A stretch of DNA of 46,580 nt from Alphaproteobacteria bacterium (GCA_018399685.1 JAGYOK010000014.1:1-46580); one strand, 5' to 3'; shown: positions 9,246-17,451, counted from the stretch's first letter. Program-made: numbers and translations. Notes: generated from the sequence alone by a model not told the origin.

Positions 9246-9466
9246 TATATATCTTGGGTATATATTTTCTTGAAAAATTTCGCCTAATAATAGGTATTAA
9301 AATACATCACTAATAGCTTTTCAGGGCAAATACACGGGTATATCGATATAGCATATATATATCCTCTTGTTATATCCCCTCTATATATATGTTTTTGGGA
9401 TAGGACTTGCCTTTGCCCTTGAATATGATATTACCATAGAATTTGGGAAAAGGGAAGAAATTCCTA
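9246..9466 (+). repeat. 221-bp dispersed structured element, copy 1 (possible non-coding RNA or MITE-like element)
   Basis: This gene-free stretch between pcm and the NlpD-like gene aligns without any gap to the reverse complement of 46225-46445. I count 166 of 221 identical bases, and 120 of 145 over the 5' part. Conserved complementary segments are ATATAT (9247-9252 with 9260-9265), AGGGCAAA (9323-9330) with TTTGCCCT (9412-9419), and, nested inside, GCATATATATA (9351-9361) with TATATATATGT (9382-9392). A 3' hairpin has GGGAA/TTCCT arms and a GAAA loop (9452-9465). No ORF of note is present. Transcription sense is guessed as plus because the terminal loop is GNRA only on this strand. Function unknown. 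Confidence 0.8.
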
Positions 9467-9485
9467 TAATTAATTTTTTGGTGAA

Positions 9486-9520
9486 TTTTGTCCGATTTGT
9501 CGGATGACAAGAATGATATG
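9486..9520 (+). repeat. 35-bp direct repeat, copy B
   Basis: This is the second copy of the pcm 3'-terminal segment, differing from 9185-9219 at three positions. In the pcm-like frame it would read SDLSDDKNDMN and then a stop, so it may be the remnant of the original gene end. It lies 48 bases before the NlpD-like start. Confidence 0.9.
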
Positions 9521-9567
9521 AATTAATAGGGGCGGGTTCTAATTTCATAATGACCTAAGCTCAGTGA

Positions 9568-10566
9568 ATGTGTATCATGCTTTTTGTGATGAACGTTCGT
9601 TTATTTTTTATCTGCATGTTACTTTTTCCTGGTTTGGCTGCTTGTAGTAATACGCCAGCACCGGTGGTTCATTATGGGCAGGCCAGCGGAGCTGGGAGCG
9701 CAGGCGTTCATAATGTTGTTTCCGGCGATACGCTTTACAGCATTTCCAATCGTTACCGTCTGCCCATGCGGGATATCGTTGTACTCAATAACATCAAATC
9801 GCCTTTCAGGCTTTATGTCGGGCAACGTATAAAGCTTCCTCCGCCTCAGGAATATAAGGTTCGGGAAGGTGATACGCTTTACGGCGTGTCGCGTTTGTTT
9901 GGTGTTAATTCCTCGGAAGTGGCGCGGATGAACGGTATAAGCTCGCCATATGTTGTGCGCGTCGGGCAGGTTTTACGGCTGCCTTCGGTGATCCAGCAGG
10001 GCAGTAGTGCAAACAATATTGAAGTTGCCAGTGCCGGAAAAACTGTGTCAAAGAGCGGTATATCCGGGCAAAAACCTGCCGAGATCAGGGATGGAGTGCC
10101 AGTCCCGCAGGGAAAGCCTGTACTCCTTTCCAGGCAAGATAAACCTGCCTCTATTAAAATATCCAGAGTTAATACGAAAGCTCCAAAGCGTTCTTCGGGG
10201 AAATTTCTCAAGCCGGTTAACGGGCAGGTTATTTCCAGTTTTGGAGCCAAGAAAAGCGGCCTTCATAATGACGGGATAAACATTGCTGCACCACGGGGGG
10301 CGGATGTAAAATCGGCAGAAAACGGGGTTGTGGTCTATGCTGGAAATGCGCTTAAAGGTTCTGGTAATTTGATTTTAGTGCGCCATGAAGATCGCTGGAT
10401 GAGCGCTTATGGTCATCTCGATCAGATCAATGTCCGTAAGGGGCAGGTGGTCACGCGTGGCAGTGTAATCGGCAAGGTTGGCTCTACAGGGTCGGTGTCT
10501 ACTCCGCAGCTCCATTTTGAGCTAAGGCGCGGGACTTCGGCGCTTAATCCTGTGCGTTATATGTGA
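9568..10566 (+). CDS. nlpD: LysM/M23 (LytM) lipoprotein, NlpD/LppB-like, with degenerate peptidase site
   Basis: The 332-aa precursor has a lipoprotein signal (RLFFICMLLFPGLAAC; lipidated Cys in LAAC). Two LysM peptidoglycan-binding domains follow (HNVVSGDTLYSISNRYRLP and YKVREGDTLYGVSRLFGV), then a basic Pro/Lys linker and a C-terminal M23/LytM domain from about residue 215. Active LytM enzymes need HxxxD and HxH. Here the first site reads HNDGIN and the last reads PQLHFEL, so the metal-binding Asp and the first His of HxH are replaced. It is therefore likely a non-catalytic activator of amidases for septum splitting, as shown for E. coli NlpD. Starts at 9568, 9577 or 9589 are possible; the last gives the neatest signal peptide. 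Confidence 0.88.
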   Translation: MCIMLFVMNVRLFFICMLLFPGLAACSNTPAPVVHYGQASGAGSAGVHNVVSGDTLYSISNRYRLPMRDIVVLNNIKSPFRLYVGQRIKLPPPQEYKVREGDTLYGVSRLFGVNSSEVARMNGISSPYVVRVGQVLRLPSVIQQGSSANNIEVASAGKTVSKSGISGQKPAEIRDGVPVPQGKPVLLSRQDKPASIKISRVNTKAPKRSSGKFLKPVNGQVISSFGAKKSGLHNDGINIAAPRGADVKSAENGVVVYAGNALKGSGNLILVRHEDRWMSAYGHLDQINVRKGQVVTRGSVIGKVGSTGSVSTPQLHFELRRGTSALNPVRYM

Positions 10567-10599
10567 TGTAAAAGAAGCTTTATAAGGAAGGTATAAATT

Positions 10600-12303
10600 A
10601 TGTTTGATGTTCTTTTTGAAGGGATGAAAGCCTTTAACCAGTCATTTATGCTGGTTGGAGGGTTTGTTTTTCTACTTATCGGCGGCGGGCTGGCCGGTTA
10701 TGAGATCTATTGGCGGAGTAAGGGCGTTGCTGTTAAAGGGCGGGTAATAGGGGTTCGCGCTTCAAATGCAAGAGAGTTTGACGATGAAGAGATTGCACCT
10801 GAATACGGTAATCTGAAAGATGAAAATAACAAAGAAGATGAAGCAAAAGGTGTCGGGAAAGGCTCTGTCATTGTTGGTTTGCTGTTTTTTGCGTTTCCTT
10901 TGCTTTTTGCCGTTTTAGGCGCAAACATGGGATACAAGTATCTGTCTTTGACGGCATCCGGTGTATATACCGAGGCAACAGTTGTTCGTAATGAAGCGTC
11001 AAGCAGCAGTGGTAACACCTCATATTATGCAGTTGTGGAGTTCAGGGATCATAACGGGAGGCTCTGGGAGCTTGAAGACAATGTCGGGGGAGGTTCTCCT
11101 TCTTTTAAAAAAGGCGAGACAATCGGTGTCTATTATGATGAAAACGATCCAGAGCGTTTTGTAATACATGCTTTCTGGCATTATATGGGTATAGCAATCA
11201 TATTCTTTGTTATAGGGTCTTCGGTTTTTGGTCTTCTGGTGTTTTTGTATCTTAAAAACAAAGCGGAGGAAGCTGCTAAAAAGCAAGGGAATGTGCCGAA
11301 GAAAAAGAAACTAAATTATGCAAATGAAATGTACTATCCCGTATATGAATATCAGGACATACACGGGGAGCGAAAAGAAAATGTCGGCATGGTCGGCTCT
11401 AATAGTTTGTTAAATGCCAAGTTGGGGAAAGCGGTAAATTTGCTTATACTTCCAGATAACCCCGATCAGGTCAGAAAATCTTCGTGGCTATTTTTGGTTT
11501 TTGGAACTGTTTTTATCCTGCCCGGTTTGTTTTTTTTCTACATCGCGTTTACGCAGTATGAGAGCACGCCTTTATCATTTGTTTTTGTGATTATGGTTAT
11601 CGCTTTTATTGTTTTCAGGATGTTTGGCTCTTTAGGTAAGGTGAAGGCAATGCTGTATGAAAGAGCGGTTAAGGGAGGTTTGATGCACTCTTATGAGTCT
11701 TCTTTATCTGGAAATGATGATGGCGCGGTAAGCAACGGAAGAGATATCTTGAAAATTATAAAGAAGGGCGTAAAGGCCAGAGTAGAGCAAGGCGCGCGCT
11801 TGCTAAACCCTGAAGAGATTGTTGTTCGTGCCAAAAAACAGGCAGGGCAAGCAAGGATAGCTGGCTATGTTTTGTTGTTGTTGGCGGTCGGCTGCTCTAT
11901 CGGTTCTTATTATTCGGGGCTGGATATGCTTAATTTGACCTTGAGCGGGCAATATACCTCTGGAAAAGTCACAGATGTTAACTCGCGTCGGTCGTCAACC
12001 TCTTCGGGGAGCAGTGGTTATTATACCTATCATGCTGTTGTGGCGTTTAAGGATGCTCAAAACAGGCTGGCGAGATTTGAAGATAGCGTAGGGTCTTCCA
12101 ACTCTATATATGATCGCGGCGATAGCGTTCAGGTTCTTTATGATCCGGCCAATCCCCATAAAGCGATTATTGATCGTGGAGTGCTGAATTGGGGGATAAG
12201 CGGAGGTCTGGCGCTGGGCGCTTTGATTTTGCTGTTGATGGGAATAAGCTCTCTTAACAGAGCCCGAATTCATGGCGGTATGCGCTATCAGACACGGATT
12301 TGA
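10600..12303 (+). CDS. DUF3592-repeat membrane protein
   Basis: This 567-aa protein has about six to seven hydrophobic helices. It carries repeated extracytoplasmic modules of DUF3592 type: LTASGVYTEATVVRNEASSS with YYAVVEFRDHNGRLWELEDN, a middle module (YYPVYEYQDIHGERKENVG), and LTLSGQYTSGKVTDVNSRRS with YHAVVAFKDAQNRLARFEDS. Each full module ends in a (V)YYDENDPERFVIHAF or VLYDPANPHKAII segment before a helix. The first and last modules are clearly internal duplicates. AAGGAAGG precedes the ATG and only 33 bases separate it from the NlpD-like gene, so it probably shares that transcript. DUF3592 has no known biochemical role; a cell-envelope function is a guess. Confidence 0.7.
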   Translation: MFDVLFEGMKAFNQSFMLVGGFVFLLIGGGLAGYEIYWRSKGVAVKGRVIGVRASNAREFDDEEIAPEYGNLKDENNKEDEAKGVGKGSVIVGLLFFAFPLLFAVLGANMGYKYLSLTASGVYTEATVVRNEASSSSGNTSYYAVVEFRDHNGRLWELEDNVGGGSPSFKKGETIGVYYDENDPERFVIHAFWHYMGIAIIFFVIGSSVFGLLVFLYLKNKAEEAAKKQGNVPKKKKLNYANEMYYPVYEYQDIHGERKENVGMVGSNSLLNAKLGKAVNLLILPDNPDQVRKSSWLFLVFGTVFILPGLFFFYIAFTQYESTPLSFVFVIMVIAFIVFRMFGSLGKVKAMLYERAVKGGLMHSYESSLSGNDDGAVSNGRDILKIIKKGVKARVEQGARLLNPEEIVVRAKKQAGQARIAGYVLLLLAVGCSIGSYYSGLDMLNLTLSGQYTSGKVTDVNSRRSSTSSGSSGYYTYHAVVAFKDAQNRLARFEDSVGSSNSIYDRGDSVQVLYDPANPHKAIIDRGVLNWGISGGLALGALILLLMGISSLNRARIHGGMRYQTRI

Positions 12304-12370
12304 GATATTCTTAATGAGTAAAACGGCAAGGATTTTATGTGTATTCCTGAAAGTTGAGGGGGTAAGGCTC

Positions 12371-12398
12371 TTGCCTTTGGCGTGATTATCTTTATAGT
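12371..12398 (+). promoter_or_regulatory. Candidate sigma-70 type promoter of yajC-secDF
   Basis: TTGCCT (12371-12376) and TATAGT (12393-12398) are separated by 16 bases in the 129-base spacer before yajC, placing a start site about 25-30 bases upstream of the ribosome-binding site. Judged by eye only. Confidence 0.4.
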
Positions 12399-12432
12399 CT
12401 CGACAGTTATTGTAAATTAAGGAGCATAGAAA

Positions 12433-12828
12433 ATGTTAATTGCTAAGGCTTTTGCAGCGAGCGGAGACGTACAGGAACTTGCAGATGTTGCTATGAATGC
12501 ACCAACCGCCGGTGAAGCGCTAATGTGGAATTTAGGGCTGGTTATTGTTTTGGTCGGATTGTTTTATCTGCTTTTGATTTTGCCGCAGCAGCGCCGTTTT
12601 AAAGAGCACAGCAACATGCTGTCATCTTTGAAAAAGGGCGATCGTGTTGTGACTGGCGGAGGCCTTGTCGGCAAGATTGATAAAGAGATTAACGACAATG
12701 AAGTGCAGGTTGATCTGGGCAATGGCGTAAAGGTTACAGCCTTGCGATCCATGCTTCAGGGAAGAGCTGTTCTGGCGTCTGATAAGGCGGCCAATGATTC
12801 TGCCGACAAAAAAACAGATAAAAAATAA
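12433..12828 (+). CDS. yajC: Preprotein translocase subunit YajC
   Basis: YajC is a small inner-membrane partner of the SecDF complex that helps Sec-dependent export. The 131-aa protein has one transmembrane helix at about residues 36-54 (LGLVIVLVGLFYLLLILPQQ). The family motif QQRRFKEHSNMLSSLKKGDR and VVTGGGLVGKI follow. AAGGAG precedes the ATG. It lies 29 bases upstream of secD, forming the standard yajC-secD-secF operon. Confidence 0.95.
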   Translation: MLIAKAFAASGDVQELADVAMNAPTAGEALMWNLGLVIVLVGLFYLLLILPQQRRFKEHSNMLSSLKKGDRVVTGGGLVGKIDKEINDNEVQVDLGNGVKVTALRSMLQGRAVLASDKAANDSADKKTDKK

Positions 12829-12857
12829 TACAAATAATAGAGTAGATAGAGATCGTT

Positions 12858-14408
12858 ATGGTTCAGATTCCACGCTGGAAAATTTTTCTTATTTTAGCCG
12901 TTTGTTTTTATGGTTTTGCTTATAGCTCTCCGAACCTGATGGGGGCACCGGTGCGTGCCTATATGGCGGATCTGGGCGGATGGCTGCCGCATAAGACCAT
13001 TAATCTGGGGCTGGACTTACGCGGAGGGGCGCACCTTCTGTACGAAGTAGATATGGATAAAGTATTTAAGGAGCGCTCGGACAATCTGGAGCAGGACTAT
13101 AACGATTTCATCAAGGAAAATCAGCTTTCAAAAAGAAGTGTTACAGCGATTGAGCGCGGCGTTCGCATCGTGATGGAAAATGCCGAAGATGTACAGGCAG
13201 TAAAAAGCATGATTCGCAGGAGTGACCCTCGTTTGTATATTGTCGCTGATGACGATGGGGTGACGCTGGACGTTACTATGGATGATTCATACGTAAAGGA
13301 AGTACACGATCAGGTGATTGCTCAGGTGATCGAAGTGGTTCGCCGCCGTATTGACGAGATGGGTACAAATGAACCGGTAATCCAGCGTCAGGGTGATAAC
13401 CGCGTGGTTGTCCAAGTGCCGGGCGCAAGCTCTGAACAGGTGCGTGATCTGGTGGGGAAAACGGCTAAGCTGGGGTTTCACCTTGTAGCCAGCGGCGGTC
13501 GAAAGAGCTTTCGTGACATGAGTTTACCTTATGCTGAAGAACCGGGGCGGGAGCTTGCGGTGAAAAAGACTGCGATAATCACAGGGGAAATGCTGGATAA
13601 TGCGCAGCCTACATTCGATCAGGGCGGAAGGCCGGTTGTGAGCTTTCGTATGAATTCCTTGGGCGCGCGCAAGTTTTGCGATGTGACGCGCAAGAATGTT
13701 GGACAGCCATTTGCGATTGTTCTGGATGACGAGATTATAAGCGCTCCGAGGATCAATGAGGCAATCTGTGGCGGGAGTGGTCAAATTTCTGGCGGATTTG
13801 ATGTTAAGGAAGCTCAGGATCTTGCGCTTTTGTTGCGTGCCGGAGCGTTGCCCGCTGATCTTGATGTGGTGGAAGAGCGCTCTGTTGGCCCTTCATTGGG
13901 GGCTGACTCGGTTGCCGCAGGTAAAACTGCCAGCTTGATCGGTATGGCTTTTGTATTGGTATTTATGTTCGTAAGCTATGGTTTCTTTGGTCTATTGGCT
14001 AATGTGGCTTTAATTGTGAATATCGGGTTGATTATGGCTTTGCTGTCCAGCTTGCAAGCGACACTCACCTTGCCGGGGATTGCCGGTATTGTGCTTACCG
14101 TTGGTATGGCGGTGGATGCTAACGTCCTGATATTTGAGCGTATCCGCGAGGAAGTATCCGGCGGGAGATCGCCGATTTCGGCAGTGGATGCCGGTTATTC
14201 GCGGGCAATGTCGACTATTATAGATTCGAACCTGACAACGCTTATCGCTGCGGCTATTCTGTTTTCGGTAGGAACAGGGCCTGTAAAAGGGTTTGCTGTA
14301 ACGCTGGCGATTGGAATTATGACTTCCATGTTCTCTGCCATCATGGTGACACGATTGCTGGTGGTGTTGTGGATTCAGCGTAAGAAGCCCAAAGTGCTGC
14401 CGCTGTAA
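12858..14408 (+). CDS. secD: Protein translocase subunit SecD
   Basis: SecD pairs with SecF in the inner membrane and uses the proton motive force to pull exported proteins to the periplasmic side. The 516-aa length fits alphaproteobacterial SecD. A first helix (residues 8-24) is followed by the diagnostic NLGLDLRGGAHLLYEVDMDK, a large periplasmic P1 domain, and five C-terminal helices from about residue 350. Those helices include the conserved GMAVDANVLIFERIREE motif of the RND-like membrane domain. The gene follows yajC by 29 bases and is separate from secF. Confidence 0.97.
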   Translation: MVQIPRWKIFLILAVCFYGFAYSSPNLMGAPVRAYMADLGGWLPHKTINLGLDLRGGAHLLYEVDMDKVFKERSDNLEQDYNDFIKENQLSKRSVTAIERGVRIVMENAEDVQAVKSMIRRSDPRLYIVADDDGVTLDVTMDDSYVKEVHDQVIAQVIEVVRRRIDEMGTNEPVIQRQGDNRVVVQVPGASSEQVRDLVGKTAKLGFHLVASGGRKSFRDMSLPYAEEPGRELAVKKTAIITGEMLDNAQPTFDQGGRPVVSFRMNSLGARKFCDVTRKNVGQPFAIVLDDEIISAPRINEAICGGSGQISGGFDVKEAQDLALLLRAGALPADLDVVEERSVGPSLGADSVAAGKTASLIGMAFVLVFMFVSYGFFGLLANVALIVNIGLIMALLSSLQATLTLPGIAGIVLTVGMAVDANVLIFERIREEVSGGRSPISAVDAGYSRAMSTIIDSNLTTLIAAAILFSVGTGPVKGFAVTLAIGIMTSMFSAIMVTRLLVVLWIQRKKPKVLPL

Positions 14409-14459
14409 AGTTTAATTAAGCAAGAACAAAAATATTTATTTAACCCGGAAAAGAAAATA

Positions 14460-15419
14460 ATGCGTGGAATTAGATTTATCCCTGAAGACAGTAATGTAAA
14501 TTTTATTGGTATGCGCTGGGTGGCTTTTGCGCTATCGGGCATTCTTATAGCGTTTTCCATTTTTGTGCTTGTGCAAAAAGGCCTGAATATGGGGATTGAT
14601 TTTACCGGTGGTATGGTAGTTGAAATCCGTACTCCGGTTTCTCCGGATCTGGAAAAAATGCGCTCGCAAATTAATGAGTTAAAACTTGGCGCGGTTTCTA
14701 TTCAGGAATTTGGCAGCGCGGATGATCTGCTTATACGCCTGCCGGAGCAGGTGGCGCCAGAAGGTTGGGAGCCCCCTTCCGAGGATATGAAAGACTATAA
14801 TAATTTTGTGATTGCTGGGCTTCAGGAAAAGATTAATGGAATGTTCGAAGGCGGGCAGGTTGATTACCGGCGGATCGAGTTTGTTGGCCCACAAGTCGGG
14901 AGCGAGCTTAAACTTAAAGGGCTGTACGCTGTACTATTCTCATTGCTTGGGATAATGACCTATATCTGGTTTCGCTTTGAGTGGCAGTTTGGTATGGCTG
15001 CGATCGTGGCCTTGATACACGACTCAATCGCTGTTTTAGGTCTGTTTTCCCTGACGCAGATGGAGTTTAACCTTTCGACTGTTGCTGCGATCCTGATGAT
15101 TGCGGGTTATTCGATTAACGACACCGTTGTCGTGTTTGACCGTATCCGTGAGGATTTGCGCAAGTACAAGAAAAAGCCGTTGGCAGAAGTCTTTAATCTG
15201 TCGATTAATCGCACATTATCAAGGACTTTGATGACATCACTTACAACTTTGCTGGTTTTGCTCTCTTTATATATTTTTGGTGGAGAGGTGATACGTGGCT
15301 TTGTTGATGCATTGATTTTCGGTATTATCGTGGGTACTTATTCTTCTATTTTTGTGGCTTCTCCGGTGCTTATGATGAATATAAAGCGCTCTACCAAAGT
15401 AAGGGAAGTCGCAGAATAA
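14460..15419 (+). CDS. secF: Protein translocase subunit SecF
   Basis: SecF is the partner of SecD: 319 aa, six transmembrane helices, one before and five after the periplasmic region. The signature GIDFTGGMVVEI is at about residues 45-56, and the membrane motif GYSINDTVVVFDRIREDLRK matches the SecF family. It begins 51 bases after secD. The ribosome-binding site (GGAAAAG) is somewhat far from the ATG. It is the last recognised gene of the sec operon. Confidence 0.97.
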   Translation: MRGIRFIPEDSNVNFIGMRWVAFALSGILIAFSIFVLVQKGLNMGIDFTGGMVVEIRTPVSPDLEKMRSQINELKLGAVSIQEFGSADDLLIRLPEQVAPEGWEPPSEDMKDYNNFVIAGLQEKINGMFEGGQVDYRRIEFVGPQVGSELKLKGLYAVLFSLLGIMTYIWFRFEWQFGMAAIVALIHDSIAVLGLFSLTQMEFNLSTVAAILMIAGYSINDTVVVFDRIREDLRKYKKKPLAEVFNLSINRTLSRTLMTSLTTLLVLLSLYIFGGEVIRGFVDALIFGIIVGTYSSIFVASPVLMMNIKRSTKVREVAE

Positions 15420-15609
15420 GCGATGGGCTTAACGTTTTAATGGCAGAAGGGCGGCGGATTTCCTGCATTTTTATCCCTTGCTCCCAAGAGTTATGAAAAT
15501 AATTTGTATAATCCTTTATAGAAAGTTTGTATTTTTTAATCGATTTGTTGTAAAATGCAAATGGTTGATATGAAAAATACAGGGTTTAACCTGAATAAAT
15601 AATAAACGG

Positions 15610-16302
15610 GTGATTAAAGTGGATCAGTCTTTGGACGGGGCAACTAATCAGGAATTAATGACGGAGTTACTTGAGCGGCTGAAAGGCATCAGGCTTGAGG
15701 ATATTCAGGCTCGTGTTGATGAAGCTTTGAATGATCCGGCTGTTGCTGAAAGACTTAAAGGCGCAGAGGGGAAGCTTGACAGGCTTAGAGAAGATCTTCC
15801 TGAAATTATGATGAACAGAATTAATGTCATAACAGAAACTGTTGCCGAGAAGATCAAGGATGAATATCCGGAAACAGCCGATAAGGTTAAGAATTTCGAG
15901 CTTGCACCGGAAGATTATGAGAAGATGCAAGAAAATGTTGCATCCATGACAAAGGATTTCGGGCAGTGGTATGATCGGTGCCTTAAAGAAACGGTTGATG
16001 AAGCGGTAAGCGGCTTTACGCAAAGAGTTAAAGACCAGTTCAATGAAAGAGCAGATCACGCAGCACAGGAAACTGCCCTAAAGCGTACGCAAGCCGATGT
16101 TAATATGGCTGATACTCTTTATCAAATGTATAAAAATGTGGGTAGAGATTCCGTTGGAGCTATGATGCCGATGCTTAAATCTGAAGGAAATTCAGGCCAA
16201 AACATTATTAACATTCTCAATGAAAAACTTATCGCGGATGGGGAAAAGCCGTTCGAGGTAAAAGATTCTCCTGAAGCTGCCGTAGGGGGAATGACACCTT
16301 AA
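15610..16302 (+). CDS. Hypothetical helical, coiled-coil-rich cytosolic protein
   Basis: I do not recognise a family. The 230-aa product starts at GTG (15610), with a possible ATG start at 15658. It is acidic and almost wholly helical: LTELLERLKGIRLEDIQA-like heptads in the first 80 residues, then EKIKDEYPETADKVKNFELA and MYKNVGRDSVGAMMPMLKSE. There is no signal peptide or membrane segment. Codon use resembles the neighbours, and a strong intrinsic terminator follows 28 bases after the stop, which supports a real transcribed gene. It stands alone between secF (190-base gap) and convergent sodB. Confidence 0.6.
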   Translation: MIKVDQSLDGATNQELMTELLERLKGIRLEDIQARVDEALNDPAVAERLKGAEGKLDRLREDLPEIMMNRINVITETVAEKIKDEYPETADKVKNFELAPEDYEKMQENVASMTKDFGQWYDRCLKETVDEAVSGFTQRVKDQFNERADHAAQETALKRTQADVNMADTLYQMYKNVGRDSVGAMMPMLKSEGNSGQNIINILNEKLIADGEKPFEVKDSPEAAVGGMTP

Positions 16303-16330
16303 AAAATCAAGTTGTATGCAGGGGGGAGAG

Positions 16331-16367
16331 AAAGGGGCAGTTTTTATTAAAAAAACGCCCCTTTTTT
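16331..16367 (+). terminator. Intrinsic terminator after the 15610-16302 gene
   Basis: AAAGGGGC pairs with GCCCCTTT. The stem continues inward as GTTTTT/AAAAAC around a short ATTA loop, and a run of six T's begins at 16362. It lies between convergent genes; the minus strand has only a mixed T/C tail, so termination of sodB here is less certain. Confidence 0.85.
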
Positions 16368-16400
16368 GTTCAGGATTTTTGTCTGTCTAGCCTGTAAAGG

Positions 16401-17003
16401 CTATCCGGCTCTTTCCAGCAGTCCGGCTGCATTTTCCCAGTTTACCAGCTTATCAATGAAGGTTTCGAGGAATTTTGCACGCTCGTTGCGGTAATCAATA
16501 TAATAGCTGTGCTCCCAAACGTCACAGGTCAGAAGAGGGACTTGATCGCTTATAAGCGGGTTTTCGGCATTTGGTGTTTTTGTCACAGCAAGTTTGCCGT
16601 TTTTTTCTGCAACCAGCCAGCACCAGCCGGAGCCAAACTGGCCAAGGCCAGCGGCTATAAACTCATCACGGAATGCTTCAAATGATCCAAAGCTATCTTG
16701 TATTGCTTTTTCAAGATTAGCAGGAATTTTTCCACCACCTTTTGGTTTCATACAGCTCCAAAAGAATGTGTGGTTCCAGTGTTGCCCAGCATTGTTGAAA
16801 AGAGCCATATGCCCGCCTTTGTGGGCGTTTATCACAACTTCTTCGAGTGTATCGCCAAGATGAGGTATTCCGTCAAACAACTTATTAGCCTTATCAACGT
16901 AAGCTTTATGGTGCTTGTCATGATGGTATTTAAGTGTCTCAGCCGACATGTACGGAGCCAGAGATTCATAAGAGTAGGGAAGTTCGGATAATTCTAGAGG
17001 CAT
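16401..17003 (-). CDS. sodB: Superoxide dismutase, Fe (or cambialistic Fe/Mn) type
   Basis: This enzyme disproportionates superoxide in the cytosol. At 200 aa without a signal peptide it has the standard Fe/Mn-SOD fold. The metal ligands His27, His78 (in HWNHTFFW), Asp161 and His165 (DVWEHSYYIDYRN) are all present. The Gln before HWNH (NNAGQHWNH) and GLGQFGSGWCWLV favour the iron type, although metal choice cannot be settled from sequence. AGGAGAT precedes the ATG closely. It stands as a single gene on the minus strand. Confidence 0.95.
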   Translation of the reverse strand: MPLELSELPYSYESLAPYMSAETLKYHHDKHHKAYVDKANKLFDGIPHLGDTLEEVVINAHKGGHMALFNNAGQHWNHTFFWSCMKPKGGGKIPANLEKAIQDSFGSFEAFRDEFIAAGLGQFGSGWCWLVAEKNGKLAVTKTPNAENPLISDQVPLLTCDVWEHSYYIDYRNERAKFLETFIDKLVNWENAAGLLERAG

Positions 17004-17184
17004 TTGTTATCTCCTATTCTAAAGTTTTCATATCTGGTCTTGAGTCATCAAGCCTATTGTTTTTTGCATCGAGATAAAAGAACTTTTCCAATAAAATGCT
17101 CTATAATTGCTTTTTAACCATTTTACTGTATTATTTAAGTGTTGGGATTAATGCTTAAACCGAGGGTTAAAAGGGGTCATTATT

Positions 17185-17451
17185 ATGGTCGATATTATTG
17201 GATCAGCAGCGAGCCAGATTACATCAGCGTCGATAGGTGTTAGAAATGTAGACTCCGTTCAGGCAAAGCGAGAGCAGGTTTCCGGCAATACGCCTTCTTC
17301 CTCGGAAGCTGTAGATAAAGTTTCAATTTCCAGTGAGGCAATGGATATCGGTCGCGTTGCGGAGGTTGCTCAAGAGGCAAAAGCACTTATCAAAAGCGAT
17401 CCGCAGGTGACTTTGTCAAATGATACCGAGCGTTTGAGCATGCTAGTGTAA
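17185..17451 (+). CDS. Small FlgM-like protein, function uncertain
   Basis: This 88-aa protein has a Ser/Gln-rich disordered N-terminus and a C-terminal segment DKVSISSEAMDIGRVAEVAQ followed by DPQVTLSNDTERLSMLV. The pattern (valine, SxSSEA, helix, then a short DP-x-L-x-x-D-x-x-R-L tail) resembles small FlgM-type anti-sigma factors and related flagellar accessory proteins of alphaproteobacteria, but the match is weak and no flagellar gene is in the window. AAGGGG lies about a dozen bases before the ATG. It is convergent with greA, with only 13 bases between stops. Confidence 0.5.
   Translation: MVDIIGSAASQITSASIGVRNVDSVQAKREQVSGNTPSSSEAVDKVSISSEAMDIGRVAEVAQEAKALIKSDPQVTLSNDTERLSMLV

Noticed and set aside
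16393-16400. Reading the 16331-16367 hairpin as the sodB terminator as well
   Set aside because: On the minus strand the tail after the stem is TTTCTCTCC, a poor U-tract, so only plus-strand termination is claimed.
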